Assembly: GCA_938084835.1 (NCBI GenBank)
Contig: CALKER010000013.1
Coordinates: 1-51,381, forward strand
DNA from: an uncultured Thermoguttaceae bacterium
Lineage (GTDB): Bacteria > Planctomycetota > Planctomycetia > Pirellulales > Thermoguttaceae
Direction: 5' to 3'
Length of the DNA stretch: 51,381 bases
The notes beneath the pieces were generated by a model. The model worked only from the letters and a program-made list of their open reading frames with translations, ran no database searches and was not told where the DNA came from. The position numbers and the translations under genes were made by a program. Shown here piece after piece: positions 1 to 9,601 of this stretch (the first letter of the stretch is position 1; each line of letters begins with the position of its first letter).

Positions 1-2
1 GG

Positions 3-3000
3 ACAAGTGGCAATGATGTGGTGGTGCATCTTGCTGGGGTGGAGCCGGATGGAGGGGAGGTGTGGGTGAATAGTCTGCTGCCGCTGAGCTATGAGGATTT
101 GGGCTCTGGGGGGGTGGTGGTGATTGATGGTCAAGGGGGGACGGCCGACATCCTGTTCTATCGAGGAACGCAAGTGGCTGATACTTTTATCGCCGCGTCG
201 TTGACCATTTGGCTCAACGACCGTATCCCGGTAAACACCACGCGTGTAGAGAACTGGCGGCTTCAGGGTCTCGGGGGCGATGACACCTTCCAAGTGATCC
301 CCATGGTGGGCGTGAATGTTTACGTTGATGGGGATGAACCTGGGCAAAGCGATATCCTGCTTTATCAGCGGAACACCGCCGGTTCGGCAAATGTTGTAAT
401 CGATCTTGACGCTACCCCAGGCGGGAACTTCGTCCAGCGGATCGTGCAGCCCGGTATGGGCTTCGTTCAGCTGAGTGGGATAGAGCAAGCACGCGTAGAT
501 GTGGTTACTGGCAACCTATACGTTTCCGGTACGCGAGCTGAGGATGTTATTACGTTTACACCGCTTAGCACGCACGGCGGCATTGTGCAGGCGATCGGAG
601 TACCTACCGTCTTTCAGTTCCTCAACGTACCAGAGGGAACTAATCAGTTTGTCATCACCGGGGGACCCAGTGGTCTGGGTGGACCACCGGGTGGCGGATT
701 TGCGGATAAAGTTATTGTTCAAGGAACATCCGGGAACGACCTTTTCCGGATAAACGCCTCCACCCGGACGGTCAGCTTGGCGATCCTGGGATTTGGATAC
801 CCAGCTCCGATTTTGGCCAACTGGCGAAGTGTTCGCTTAGATGATGGAACCAGTCCCTTCGGGTCGCCTGGGATTGTGGAGGTAGTGGACATCCTGGGCG
901 GTAATGGTCAGGATACATTCCACGTCGTGCCGGCGCCAGCAGTAGGCCAAGGGCTTTACATCAACATTGATGGTGGCTCCCCGCAAGCAAGCGATGCTTT
1001 GTTGATCACGAATCTTGATGGAGCGGGCAATCCAGTTCCGCTTGCGGCCACGGATTTCGTCATCCTGGGTAAGAGCCGCATCCCAGACGCTGGCAATGTG
1101 ATTATCTTCAGGAATGCAGTACGGCTGCCTGGTATCTCGTATCGTGATGTCGAGATTGTCTATCCTAACGTGCCGGACGGTGGCCACTTGCTAGTGCTTG
1201 GTCCGGACATGTTCGAGCCAAATGAGTTCCGTCAAACGCCGGCACATTTAGGGACGGCGGGTGTCTTAAATATCCGGTCGCTTGCCATCTTCCCCAATGT
1301 TGCGGAGCATCCGGGCATACCCGCAGATCAGGATTGGTTTGCCGTTCGCGCTCAGCACACCGGAATAATGGACATTAGTGCGAGCTTTCGTGTCTTTCCG
1401 ACGACGCTTTTGCCCGGGGGGGGCCAGTTGCGGCTGGAGGTAATAGACCCCACCGGGAACGTGATTGCCGGCGGTGGCAGCGTAGGGCCAGATGGCGTGG
1501 TTACCGGATTTGGTGCTCCAGATAACGATGCCGATGCCCGGGTCCGTTTCCCGGTGGTGGAGGGTCAGGTGTACTACTTCCGGGTCAGGGGGGAAGATCC
1601 CACCGTGGTCAATAGCTACGACCTTACTGTGATCAACACACCTGCCCCAGTACCCTATGACCTGGAACTGCGAAACATCGTAGAGCATGGCTTTGTAGTG
1701 AGCGGTGTGAGCCCGAGCAGCTTTGTGGGCAATTTGGGGCTCTCCGATGTGGATGACTTTTACACTGGGAAGTTCCTCACCTTCCTTATCGATTCGGCCA
1801 ACGGCGTGCTGCAAGCCCAGCGGCGTTTGGTCACTGGTTACATCGGTGCCACTCGGACGTTTGTGTTGGATGCCCCGCTGGCGAGTACGCCACCGCCAGG
1901 GGCAACGTTTATGATCGAAAGCTTCGATACGGGTCGCTCCCAGTTCGACAACGTCACGCGCGACAATACGCCGATTATTTACGTCCGCTTGGATGACGCA
2001 AGCCTAATCTGGGATATTCCGGGCAATTGGCCTGTGCCAGGAGCGCCGCCAGATAAACCAATCCGCATCCCGTTCAACTCGGATCAAACACGCGATACAT
2101 CATTGGCCGGATATCGGGTTGCGATCTTTGTGGAAGGAGCTCCACAGCAAAGCGGTACAAGCCCGCAGCAACTGGTTGGGTTTGCCCGGGCTTTGGATAT
2201 CGATGGCGACGGACAGCCAGATGGCATTTATGTGTTCGACTTTGGTCGCGATGCCATTGATCCGGCCAACCCCAATGGTCCCACCACAGCATTTGTGCTA
2301 ACCAACGGTAGCCACTTCATCTCGGCCCGGGTGCAGATCGTTGATGTGGACGATCCGGACAATAATCCGGCAACACTCAACAATCTCACCGGCTTTGGGG
2401 TGCGGAGCGCTCCTTTGGAGATCGTAGTTGACTCGGTAGCCCCGCCGGTTACGTTTGGGTTGCCCGCCGTGGCACAAGACGGTTTGGTCAGCACAAGCGA
2501 CTCGGGTGTTGGGGGAATTGCCAGTACATTGGCGGATAATGTGACCAACGTCACGTTCCCAACCTTCTGGGGTGTGGCAGAAGCGGGTACTCTGGTGCGG
2601 CTTTATGCGGACATCAACGGCAACGCCTTGCTCGAGCCACAGCTCGATCTGCTGCTTGGGCAAACTGTGGCCGTGCCGGCCGATGGTACCAATCAGTTCC
2701 TGCCCGGGATGTGGACAATCACAAGCAATATCGATCTCAACAATCCGACTTACTTTCCCGCTCGTGATGGGGTGCGGACACTGTTTGTGGTGGCAGAAGA
2801 CCTGGCGGGCAATGTGACTCCTTCAAATCTGGCGGACCGTCTCCAGATCTTCGTGGATACCCGCGGCCCGCAGATTTATGATCCCGACGGCGCCGGACCG
2901 CGTCGGCCCATCCAGATTATGGACGATCCCACAACAGTTACAAATGAATCGCTGTACGACCTCTTTGATCCCAAACCAACGCAGGGACCGACGCCGCTGG

Positions 3001-6000
3001 TTAACGCGCTTGAGATTCATGTTCGGGACTTGCCAAGCCGGATCCTTGCCGGGGCCCTTTACCCCGAGGCCCTTGTTAACTGGAACTATCCGGCAGTTGC
3101 TGCCGTGGCCGGCAGCGGTGATCCCTCGCTCGATCCGGGGCTCTTTGAGGTCCGGGGAGATACTAACGGACTGATTCCAATCCTGCGGGTGGAGCTGACC
3201 CAAAATCCGCTAGGCCCGAATGTGTTGGGATCGGTGGTAAGCGCAACCGGTGCTCATCAATTCCGCGGGAATGCGGCTCTCGATGCACAAGATGGCACTT
3301 ATGAAGGCCTGCTGTTGCGGTTTACCAGTGGTCCGCTGGCCGGCCAGGCTCGGGTCATTACCGGTTATGTGGGCGCCACTCGTACGTTTACATTCGACAC
3401 TCCGTTTACAATGGCACCAACTCCTGGAAGCGCCTTTGTGATTTTCCCGGCGGCCACGGCGATAATTCGGCTGGTCTTCCGCGACCCGGGCCCGGATGGC
3501 CTGTACAACACCTACGACGATATCGGCGCACCTTTGCCCGACGATCGGTATACGTTGACTATTTCTGACGGGTTACGAGATCCAGCCGGTAATCCTCTCG
3601 ACGGTGAATCTAACGCGGCACAACCGGTAGGGGCGCCAGCCATGCCCAGCGGGGACGGTATACCGGGTGGTGCTTTTGTAGCCCGATTCACTGTGGACAG
3701 CCGGCCTGAGCTTGGCGTATGGAGTGCCGGCAGCGTGTATGTCGATACCAATGGCAACTTTGTCTTCGATCCGACTAATCCCGACCACGTCAACCGCGAT
3801 GTGACCTATGTGTTGGGCTTTGCGACGGATGTGATCTTTGCCGGTAATTTTGCCTTCAATTTCGGGCCAGATGGTATCCCCTTCACTGCTGACGACGGCC
3901 CGGCAGTAGCCGACGGATTCCACAAACTGGCTGCCTTCGGCCGGGATAGGACAGGTCGCGTGCGCTGGGTCATCGATGTAAACAACGACGGCGTAGCCGA
4001 TTTGAGAACGCTCGAGCCCACAACGTTGCCACCAGGTTTTAACGGCGTTGGCTACCCGGTTGCCGGCAATTTCGATGGTGATGCTACCAACGGAGATGAG
4101 ATCGGTCTGTTCGACGGCCGTTACTGGTGGCTAGACACCAACCGCAACTTTATCGTCAGCGATGAAACTCCCATCGATAATAGCCTGCGGGGTTATCCCT
4201 TCGTCGGCGATTTCGACGGTGACGGCCTCACCGATCTGGGCACGTACTTGAACGGTGTCTTCTACTTCGACCTCGGTTATAACGGTCTGGGTGGTGTCGA
4301 CGCCAGTTTCGCCTTTAGTCCTTACTTGAGCTTTACCGGCAAACGCGAACGGCCCGTGGCAGCCGACTACAATCAGGACGGGGTGACTGACATCGGGTTA
4401 TGGGTGCCCGACCGGAGCGGTCAAACGCCGGCCCGAGGCGGCGAGTGGTATATCTTGGTCTCCACCCCAACAGTGGCCTTCCCCAATAGGAGCTCGCTGG
4501 TTGCTGCATCTAACCCGTTGGATCGCTTGGCATGGCTCAATCATGAATTCCGGCCCGTGCCATTTGGCCGCGACTTGTTTGCTCAGTTTGGGGACGATTT
4601 CGCGGCTCCCATTTTCGGCAACTTCGACCCGCCGGTGACCCTCATGACCGCCGAGCCAGGTAGTGCTGTCATTCGAGGAACTGCCGGTAATGACGTATTC
4701 GAAGTCAGAGCAAGCATAACTGCTGGCGAGTGGACGATCCGAGTCAACGGAGTTGAGCAGCACTTAGGTCCGGATGTCAGCAGAATTGTCCTGAATGGCC
4801 TAGCGGGCAAGGATGAACTTCTGTTGTGGACAACATCGGCCGAGGAGCAAGTAATCTTGCGGCCTGGTGTGGGCACTTACACCGGGGCTGCTCATCACCT
4901 TGAGTGGGCTAGCGTGGAGTTTGTCACGATAAATGGCCGCGGGCAGAATGACGCGGCGCTGCTTTATGACAATCCGGCAGGCAACGACCGGTTGTCCGCA
5001 ACTCCCACCTATGCGATTTTGACCGGTAGTGACTTTTCTCTCCGTGTGAATAACTTCCGGCAGGTCTTGGTCCATAGCACAGGAGGTCGGGACCAGGCCC
5101 GCTTGTGGGATGATCCAAATGGCAACGACATTTATGTTGGCACGCCGGAGTATGGCGAGCTCTTTGGTGCAAGCTACTTTGTCCGCGCAGAAGGCTTCCG
5201 GTGGGTGATGGCCCACGCGCGGGGCGGGCTAGATACCGCAGAACTCTACGACCGGCCCGGCGCCAAAGATTACTTCGTGGCTTTGCCGGGATATGGTCGG
5301 CTGTCGGGTAGTAGCTTCTATCACTCGGTCAAGGGTTTCGACCAGGTCACAGCCACGAGTCGCGGGGGCGGTGATGGCGCGTACCTGTACGATGATCCCT
5401 CGGCCGCGGAGCTATTCATTCTCAAACCCGGAGAGGCAAAGACTTCCGGTGGCGCAACCACGTTTACGGTACTTAATTTCCCGCGGGTAGAAGCTTACTC
5501 TCGGGGTGGTGGCGACCGAGCGGAGCTTGTAGACAATCCCGCCACTCGCGACCGTTTGGAAGCTACTCCCAACTATGCCGTGCTTTATGGTTCTGGCTTT
5601 ATGAGTCGCGTGATGGGCTTCAGCGATGTGCTGGTAAATTCCACAGGAGGCGGCGATAGCGCCCGCATTTACGGTGACACCACAGGTACCGAGACTTTCA
5701 CCGGTAGTTTATCAGCAGGCATCCTGGTAGGCAGCAATTATCGTTTGGAGGCTCGCGGCTTCCGGTGGCTGACGGCTTTCAACCGCGGTGCCACCCATGT
5801 GGCGCGATTGTACGACTCGGCCGGCAATGATATCTTCATCGGCCGGCCCGATTATAGCGAGCTCTATAACTCGCAGGCTTCGCTACGTGTGGTAGGTGTC
5901 CGCCGGGTTGAGGCCTTCTCCACCGGCGGTGGTGTGGATCGCGCTACTTTGATCGACAGTGCTTTAAGCCAATATCCTGATCGGCTTGAAGCCCAGGGAA

Positions 6001-6152
6001 ATTGGGTACGACTAAGTAACGCCGGTCTCGACTACGCGATCGAGCTCACCGGCTTTGCCGAAGTGAGGGCTCACGCAAGTAATCCGCAGGATACAAAATC
6101 GGTTTCTGAGGCAGTGGATTGGCTCTTAGCTACCGGTTGGAGGGAGGAGTAA
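3..6152 (+). CDS. Giant secreted repeat protein, 5'-truncated by the window edge
   Basis: The reading frame is open back to base 3 and the residues before the first GTG (base 18) read TSGND, matching internal GTSGND and GTAGND motifs. The true start therefore lies upstream and at least 2049 residues are visible. Seen in order: modules opening with GT-x-x-x-D (near bases 3, 168, 530 and 723), some followed by DTFxV...DGG segments; a PPC-like domain beginning EPNE (about 1206-1650); two copies of a GY(I/V)GATRTF domain (about 1720-1917 and 3252-3450); Ig-like, Asp-rich segments; three FG-GAP/VCBS-like DFDGDG motifs (about 4050-4400); a further GTAGND module (about 4678); and nine ~47-residue tandem repeats to near the C-terminus. 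No catalytic motif was recognised. By analogy with large planctomycete surface proteins it is probably secreted or wall-associated and may bind calcium through its Asp-rich loops; adhesion is an inference. Confidence 0.85.
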   Translation, partial: TSGNDVVVHLAGVEPDGGEVWVNSLLPLSYEDLGSGGVVVIDGQGGTADILFYRGTQVADTFIAASLTIWLNDRIPVNTTRVENWRLQGLGGDDTFQVIPMVGVNVYVDGDEPGQSDILLYQRNTAGSANVVIDLDATPGGNFVQRIVQPGMGFVQLSGIEQARVDVVTGNLYVSGTRAEDVITFTPLSTHGGIVQAIGVPTVFQFLNVPEGTNQFVITGGPSGLGGPPGGGFADKVIVQGTSGNDLFRINASTRTVSLAILGFGYPAPILANWRSVRLDDGTSPFGSPGIVEVVDILGGNGQDTFHVVPAPAVGQGLYINIDGGSPQASDALLITNLDGAGNPVPLAATDFVILGKSRIPDAGNVIIFRNAVRLPGISYRDVEIVYPNVPDGGHLLVLGPDMFEPNEFRQTPAHLGTAGVLNIRSLAIFPNVAEHPGIPADQDWFAVRAQHTGIMDISASFRVFPTTLLPGGGQLRLEVIDPTGNVIAGGGSVGPDGVVTGFGAPDNDADARVRFPVVEGQVYYFRVRGEDPTVVNSYDLTVINTPAPVPYDLELRNIVEHGFVVSGVSPSSFVGNLGLSDVDDFYTGKFLTFLIDSANGVLQAQRRLVTGYIGATRTFVLDAPLASTPPPGATFMIESFDTGRSQFDNVTRDNTPIIYVRLDDASLIWDIPGNWPVPGAPPDKPIRIPFNSDQTRDTSLAGYRVAIFVEGAPQQSGTSPQQLVGFARALDIDGDGQPDGIYVFDFGRDAIDPANPNGPTTAFVLTNGSHFISARVQIVDVDDPDNNPATLNNLTGFGVRSAPLEIVVDSVAPPVTFGLPAVAQDGLVSTSDSGVGGIASTLADNVTNVTFPTFWGVAEAGTLVRLYADINGNALLEPQLDLLLGQTVAVPADGTNQFLPGMWTITSNIDLNNPTYFPARDGVRTLFVVAEDLAGNVTPSNLADRLQIFVDTRGPQIYDPDGAGPRRPIQIMDDPTTVTNESLYDLFDPKPTQGPTPLVNALEIHVRDLPSRILAGALYPEALVNWNYPAVAAVAGSGDPSLDPGLFEVRGDTNGLIPILRVELTQNPLGPNVLGSVVSATGAHQFRGNAALDAQDGTYEGLLLRFTSGPLAGQARVITGYVGATRTFTFDTPFTMAPTPGSAFVIFPAATAIIRLVFRDPGPDGLYNTYDDIGAPLPDDRYTLTISDGLRDPAGNPLDGESNAAQPVGAPAMPSGDGIPGGAFVARFTVDSRPELGVWSAGSVYVDTNGNFVFDPTNPDHVNRDVTYVLGFATDVIFAGNFAFNFGPDGIPFTADDGPAVADGFHKLAAFGRDRTGRVRWVIDVNNDGVADLRTLEPTTLPPGFNGVGYPVAGNFDGDATNGDEIGLFDGRYWWLDTNRNFIVSDETPIDNSLRGYPFVGDFDGDGLTDLGTYLNGVFYFDLGYNGLGGVDASFAFSPYLSFTGKRERPVAADYNQDGVTDIGLWVPDRSGQTPARGGEWYILVSTPTVAFPNRSSLVAASNPLDRLAWLNHEFRPVPFGRDLFAQFGDDFAAPIFGNFDPPVTLMTAEPGSAVIRGTAGNDVFEVRASITAGEWTIRVNGVEQHLGPDVSRIVLNGLAGKDELLLWTTSAEEQVILRPGVGTYTGAAHHLEWASVEFVTINGRGQNDAALLYDNPAGNDRLSATPTYAILTGSDFSLRVNNFRQVLVHSTGGRDQARLWDDPNGNDIYVGTPEYGELFGASYFVRAEGFRWVMAHARGGLDTAELYDRPGAKDYFVALPGYGRLSGSSFYHSVKGFDQVTATSRGGGDGAYLYDDPSAAELFILKPGEAKTSGGATTFTVLNFPRVEAYSRGGGDRAELVDNPATRDRLEATPNYAVLYGSGFMSRVMGFSDVLVNSTGGGDSARIYGDTTGTETFTGSLSAGILVGSNYRLEARGFRWLTAFNRGATHVARLYDSAGNDIFIGRPDYSELYNSQASLRVVGVRRVEAFSTGGGVDRATLIDSALSQYPDRLEAQGNWVRLSNAGLDYAIELTGFAEVRAHASNPQDTKSVSEAVDWLLATGWREE
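4812..6077 (+). repeat. Nine-unit tandem repeat, 141-bp period, coding ~47-aa units
   Basis: The codon that begins each unit (usually Asp) falls at 4950, 5091, 5232, 5373, 5514, 5655, 5796 and 5937, exactly 141 bases apart seven times running. A more diverged unit begins at 4812, 138 bases earlier. The unit pattern is D-x-A-x-L-Y-D-x-P-x-G-N-D-x-(F/L), then a P-x-Y-x-x-L segment, then G-F-x-x-V-x-A-x-S-x-G-G-G. The unit at 5796 has His in place of the first Asp. Fixed length with many residue changes suggests a structural solenoid or beta-roll under length constraint. Confidence 0.9.
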
Positions 6153-6510
6153 ATTCCGCAAGCAGCGCATGCTTTTGGCCCGGTTGGGAATCAATAATGA
6201 TTGGGCCGGCCCGGTAAAATGGGAATGGTCCCATCATTCAACCGATCGCTCCGCTGGGAAAAAATCCTCCGTTGACCAAATAGCCTAGGGCACCAGAAAG
6301 ACGAACTTTGGCAAAGGGATAAACACCTCAACACCGGTCTGCTCCGACTAGGATCGTGGTGAACCAGGCGGGGAATATTGACCCCTGCAAAGAGACTCGC
6401 GTGATCGGAAACTCACCTCGCTTGGGGTGAGTTTTATTTTGACGGTATGCCGCAGACCAAGGAACCAGTCTTCAATGCGTTCTTTCATGGATTGTTGAAA
6501 GCTACCGCGG
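6153..6510. other. Intergenic region between convergent genes
   Basis: Apart from the hairpin at 6409-6440 I see no gene or RNA here. Short overlapping frames lack ribosome binding sites. Confidence 0.6.
6409..6440 (+). terminator. Rho-independent terminator-like hairpin
   Basis: A perfect 9-bp stem (6409-6417 with 6426-6434) encloses an 8-base loop and is followed on the + strand by a T-rich run ending at 6440. It lies about 260 bases past the giant protein's stop, between convergent genes. On the - strand the tail is poorer in T, so + strand use is more likely. Confidence 0.6.
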
Positions 6511-7803
6511 CTATGGAGTGGGGTGATCGACGGCAATGTTCTTCCAGCTGAACTCAAAGGAACTGCGCACGATTGCCGCCGGGAGAACCCAAAAAATCTC
6601 GCCTTCACTCTCGGAGACGATCGCTGAAAAGGAGTAAACGGCTACCACCTCGTTAACCCCTTGGAACACTGGTTCTACCCTCAAAGGTGCGATCTGGCTC
6701 CCCTCGGGAACGCGTAGTATCGGTAGATAAGTAAAGAACCACCCACGATGAGACTCAAAAGCTGTGTAAGCTCGCTCGTAACGCGCCCGAAGTTGGATCT
6801 CTGTGTGCCCGGCCGTTTGGCGTAATCGCTCAAGCACCACGGAGACCTCCGCCGCTCGGCGAATCTGAGGGAAACCCGCATCCAAGCGGAAGGAAAACGT
6901 CGTGGGAAGAGCCGGTACGATAGCCACTCCCTCTCCCCGGACATGTCGCAAGAATTGAGGCAAACGGCCGGCGGATAAACTGAGTCGTTGCACAATCCTG
7001 AACGAGCAGCCATTGCGGGGTGCCGGGACTTCTCTGGTCCGCTCTCCGGGTGCCGGTGACAACATAATTCCCTGATCGTCCTCCGCCGAAAATTTTTCAC
7101 CCACCCAGTAGAAAACAATTGCATCTAGTCGCGGCTCCCATAACAGGCATAGCTCCAAAACAATCTCCGAAGGCAACGTCCCCTCGTTCGTCCCGCCGAC
7201 CAGAAGCGACCTTAAAATTTCGCACCGAAAAGGTCCGGAAAAACTTACCTTCGGCTTCTGACCATCTGGTAGATTTTCCCCCTGAGATAAGAGGATGGCC
7301 TTCCGTCCTTCTGCACTGGCGATTACCCACCCCCCTTGAGAGGCCAGGATTTCTAGCGATTGCCAAAACGGTACACCTTCAATAGGTCGCTCAAGCCTCA
7401 CCTGGCGCGCCCGTTCCTCTTCGACGGGCCCCTTTAAAAGGACCAGATTCTGCGTCTGTTCCACTAACCGCTGCAGAGCTTCTGCTAGCGAGATCCCTTC
7501 TGGAAGGAACACGGTGCTTGGCCCGACAGTACCGGCCGCCAGACGGCCCTCAAGCTGAGCGCGGATGCGCTTCAGCCGAATTTGCACCTCAGGCGACGAA
7601 GCAGACTCGGGCAACGGGAGGTGGGGCAAAATTTCCGGTCCAAGATCCAGAATTCTTTGCTCGGCCAATTCGCGAACCTGGAGCGACGGAGCCCCAAGCT
7701 GGTCAACCAGACGGCTAAGCTCGGAGCCAAATTTGGCCTCGGAGAGATTCTCCCCAGGAAAGCCAGCGAAAAATATAAGTGTGATCACCTTCAAGATTAA
7801 CAT
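6511..7803 (-). CDS. Putative secreted protein of unknown function, HEAT-like N-terminus
   Basis: A 430-residue protein with a short hydrophobic N-terminus (about residues 2-15), consistent with a signal peptide. Residues about 28-85 hold a segment of the type LG...VRE.A...L..LG...LP, followed by an Arg-rich helix, a pattern common in planctomycete secreted proteins and resembling a single HEAT-like hairpin. The remainder is mixed alpha/beta with no catalytic motif I recognise. The ATG at 7803 is supported by GGAGGGG 8 bases upstream. It converges with the giant surface protein and is divergent from fliG. Two TAAATTTA boxes lie about 75-110 bases upstream and could be an operator. Function unknown; an exported structural or sensing role is possible but unsupported. 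Confidence 0.75.
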   Translation of the reverse strand: MLILKVITLIFFAGFPGENLSEAKFGSELSRLVDQLGAPSLQVRELAEQRILDLGPEILPHLPLPESASSPEVQIRLKRIRAQLEGRLAAGTVGPSTVFLPEGISLAEALQRLVEQTQNLVLLKGPVEEERARQVRLERPIEGVPFWQSLEILASQGGWVIASAEGRKAILLSQGENLPDGQKPKVSFSGPFRCEILRSLLVGGTNEGTLPSEIVLELCLLWEPRLDAIVFYWVGEKFSAEDDQGIMLSPAPGERTREVPAPRNGCSFRIVQRLSLSAGRLPQFLRHVRGEGVAIVPALPTTFSFRLDAGFPQIRRAAEVSVVLERLRQTAGHTEIQLRARYERAYTAFESHRGWFFTYLPILRVPEGSQIAPLRVEPVFQGVNEVVAVYSFSAIVSESEGEIFWVLPAAIVRSSFEFSWKNIAVDHPTP

Positions 7804-8443
7804 TGTGAGGGCCCCTCCGCGGTGGTAGGCTCTTTGTCCTGGGATTAAAGGATCCTCTCGAAAAATTCTGGCCCAAGTAAATTTACTGAATGTTCAAAGT
7901 AAGCATAAATTTACGGAAGGTTTAGAGTCGGTTGGTCACTCAAACCGAAATCATCACTTGGCAACTGATAATATTCTGCACTGTGCGCCCAATCTTCTAA
8001 TTTTGGAGAAAATGCGTAGGCCCGAGTTCCCCCATGAGCCTTACAGATCCTTTCCCCTGTATCATTTCACCTGGTTTCCCGAAACTATTCAAAGCTCGGG
8101 GACGAACATTGCCTTTCGTGCCGGAACATTGAACCATAACATTCCTAGCGCCCCCCGCCTGGCGAGCCACAGTCTGGTCTTTCCGAAGAGGCTCCGCCCA
8201 CTTGCCAACGAAGTCCTCAAGAGTTGATCCCCCAGCCCACTTTTTTTACCTCGTACTGCAGCTTGCAATTCTTACGACTCGCGTGAGCTACTTTAACCGA
8301 GAAGGGTTATTGTTCCATGCTGCCTACGCCGAATAAAACGAGGGATCTGCGACCGAAGTTTTTCGCCCTTGCGACAGGGAAGAAACATTACTTCTCGTTT
8401 CTCGGTAACTGGCGGGCATGGAACCCCCTAAAGGAGTAGATCG
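7804..8443. other. Divergent intergenic region upstream of fliG
   Basis: This 640-base stretch separates the - strand secreted protein from fliG. It holds the TAAATTTA boxes and must contain promoters for both directions, but I cannot assign -10/-35 boxes. The 89-residue + frame at 7958-8227 has no ribosome binding site and an unlikely composition. Confidence 0.5.
7876..7913. promoter_or_regulatory. Paired TAAATTTA boxes, one in a 12-bp perfect palindrome
   Basis: AGTAAATTTACT (7876-7887) is a perfect palindrome, and a second TAAATTTA follows at 7906-7913, 28 bases between equivalent positions. The pair lies upstream of the - strand gene starting at 7803. The spacing, close to three helical turns, suits a dimeric regulator, but no regulator is identified. 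Confidence 0.35.
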
Positions 8444-9439
8444 ATGCCCTCGTCGGATATTCGTAAAGCGGCCATTGTGCTTACCTCCCTCCCGCAGGAT
8501 GTAGCGGCTCAATTACTTGCCCGGCTCGACCCAAAAGAGGTGGAAGCAGTTTCCATCGAGATTGCAAAACTCGGACCGGTTTCTGGCGAAGAGCAAGAAC
8601 AGGTCATCCGCGAATTTGTAAGTGCCTCGCCGGCAGCAGGCGGCCACGTTGGAGGACTGGAAGTCGCAAAAGCCCTAGTGGAGAAGGCTTTGGGAAAAGC
8701 CGCGGGCGCTACGCTCGAATCCGTTCGTCAAGCCATCGAAACTCTTCCTTTCGGTTTTTTGCAAAAAGTGGACACCCAAAACCTCGTGACTTTTCTCATG
8801 GATGAACACCCGCAGACAATAGCCTTGGTTCTCTCCCATTTAAATCCTTCGCAAGCAGCAGCGATTTTGTCCGCCCTCCCGGGTGACCGCCAGGTGGCAG
8901 TGATCCGCCGTATTGCCCGCATGGATCAAACAAGTCCCGAGATCATCAAGGATGTCGAAGATGGTTTGGCCTCGCGGGTGGCAGCCCTGATGAATCAACA
9001 TTTCGAAAAAACCGGTGGTGTCGACGCCGTGGCCGAAATCCTCAACCTTGTCGACCGTTCCACCGAGCGAACCATCCTCGACTATATCGCCCAAGATGAC
9101 CCCGAATTGGTGGAGCAAATCCGTCGTCGGATGTTTGTCTTCGAGGACATCGCCAAGTTGTCCGACCGGGACATCCAAACTGTTCTCAAGCATGTAGAAA
9201 GCTCGCAATGGGCCACCGCACTTAAAGGGGCAAGCGAGGAGCTAAAACAGAAGATCCTGGGCAACATGTCCAAGCGGGCTGCCGCTCTGCTTCTTGAGGA
9301 AATGGAATACTTGGGACCGGTACGTGCTTCGGTCGTGGAACAAGTCCAGCAGCAAATTGTAGACACGATCCGCAAGCTGGAAGAAGCAGGCGAAATTTCG
9401 ATCCACACCCAACAAGAGGAGGAACGATATCTTGTGTAG
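8444..9439 (+). CDS. fliG: Flagellar motor switch protein FliG
   Basis: FliG forms the upper switch ring of the flagellar C-ring; its C-terminal domain meets the stator and generates torque. The 331-residue length is normal. Seen: an N-terminal domain beginning IRKAAIVLTSLP (about 6-17), the middle-domain EHPQ motif (121-124) in EHPQTIALVLSHL, a GGVDAVAEILN linker (191-201), then FVFEDI, ALKGASEE, NMSKRAA and EYLGPVR of the C-terminal domain. The acidic torque pair that is Asp-Asp in E. coli aligns with Glu285-Glu286. The ATG is preceded by AAAGGAG about 8 bases upstream. No other flagellar gene is in the window and the neighbours are on the opposite strand, so it is transcribed alone. Identity is secure. 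Confidence 0.97.
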   Translation: MPSSDIRKAAIVLTSLPQDVAAQLLARLDPKEVEAVSIEIAKLGPVSGEEQEQVIREFVSASPAAGGHVGGLEVAKALVEKALGKAAGATLESVRQAIETLPFGFLQKVDTQNLVTFLMDEHPQTIALVLSHLNPSQAAAILSALPGDRQVAVIRRIARMDQTSPEIIKDVEDGLASRVAALMNQHFEKTGGVDAVAEILNLVDRSTERTILDYIAQDDPELVEQIRRRMFVFEDIAKLSDRDIQTVLKHVESSQWATALKGASEELKQKILGNMSKRAAALLLEEMEYLGPVRASVVEQVQQQIVDTIRKLEEAGEISIHTQQEEERYLV

Positions 9440-9601
9440 GCAGCTTGGGCCGCCAGGTTCTTAGGACTTACTAGCGGAAGCTTCCCACCAGCAGCCGATC
9501 CCTCGCAAGTTTCCATTTTTGCTTTTTGCCCAGGGGAAGCGTAAATGCAAGTAATAGTAGGATCGGGTGCCTACCCAGCATCACCCTTTCGAAAGCCAAG
9601 T

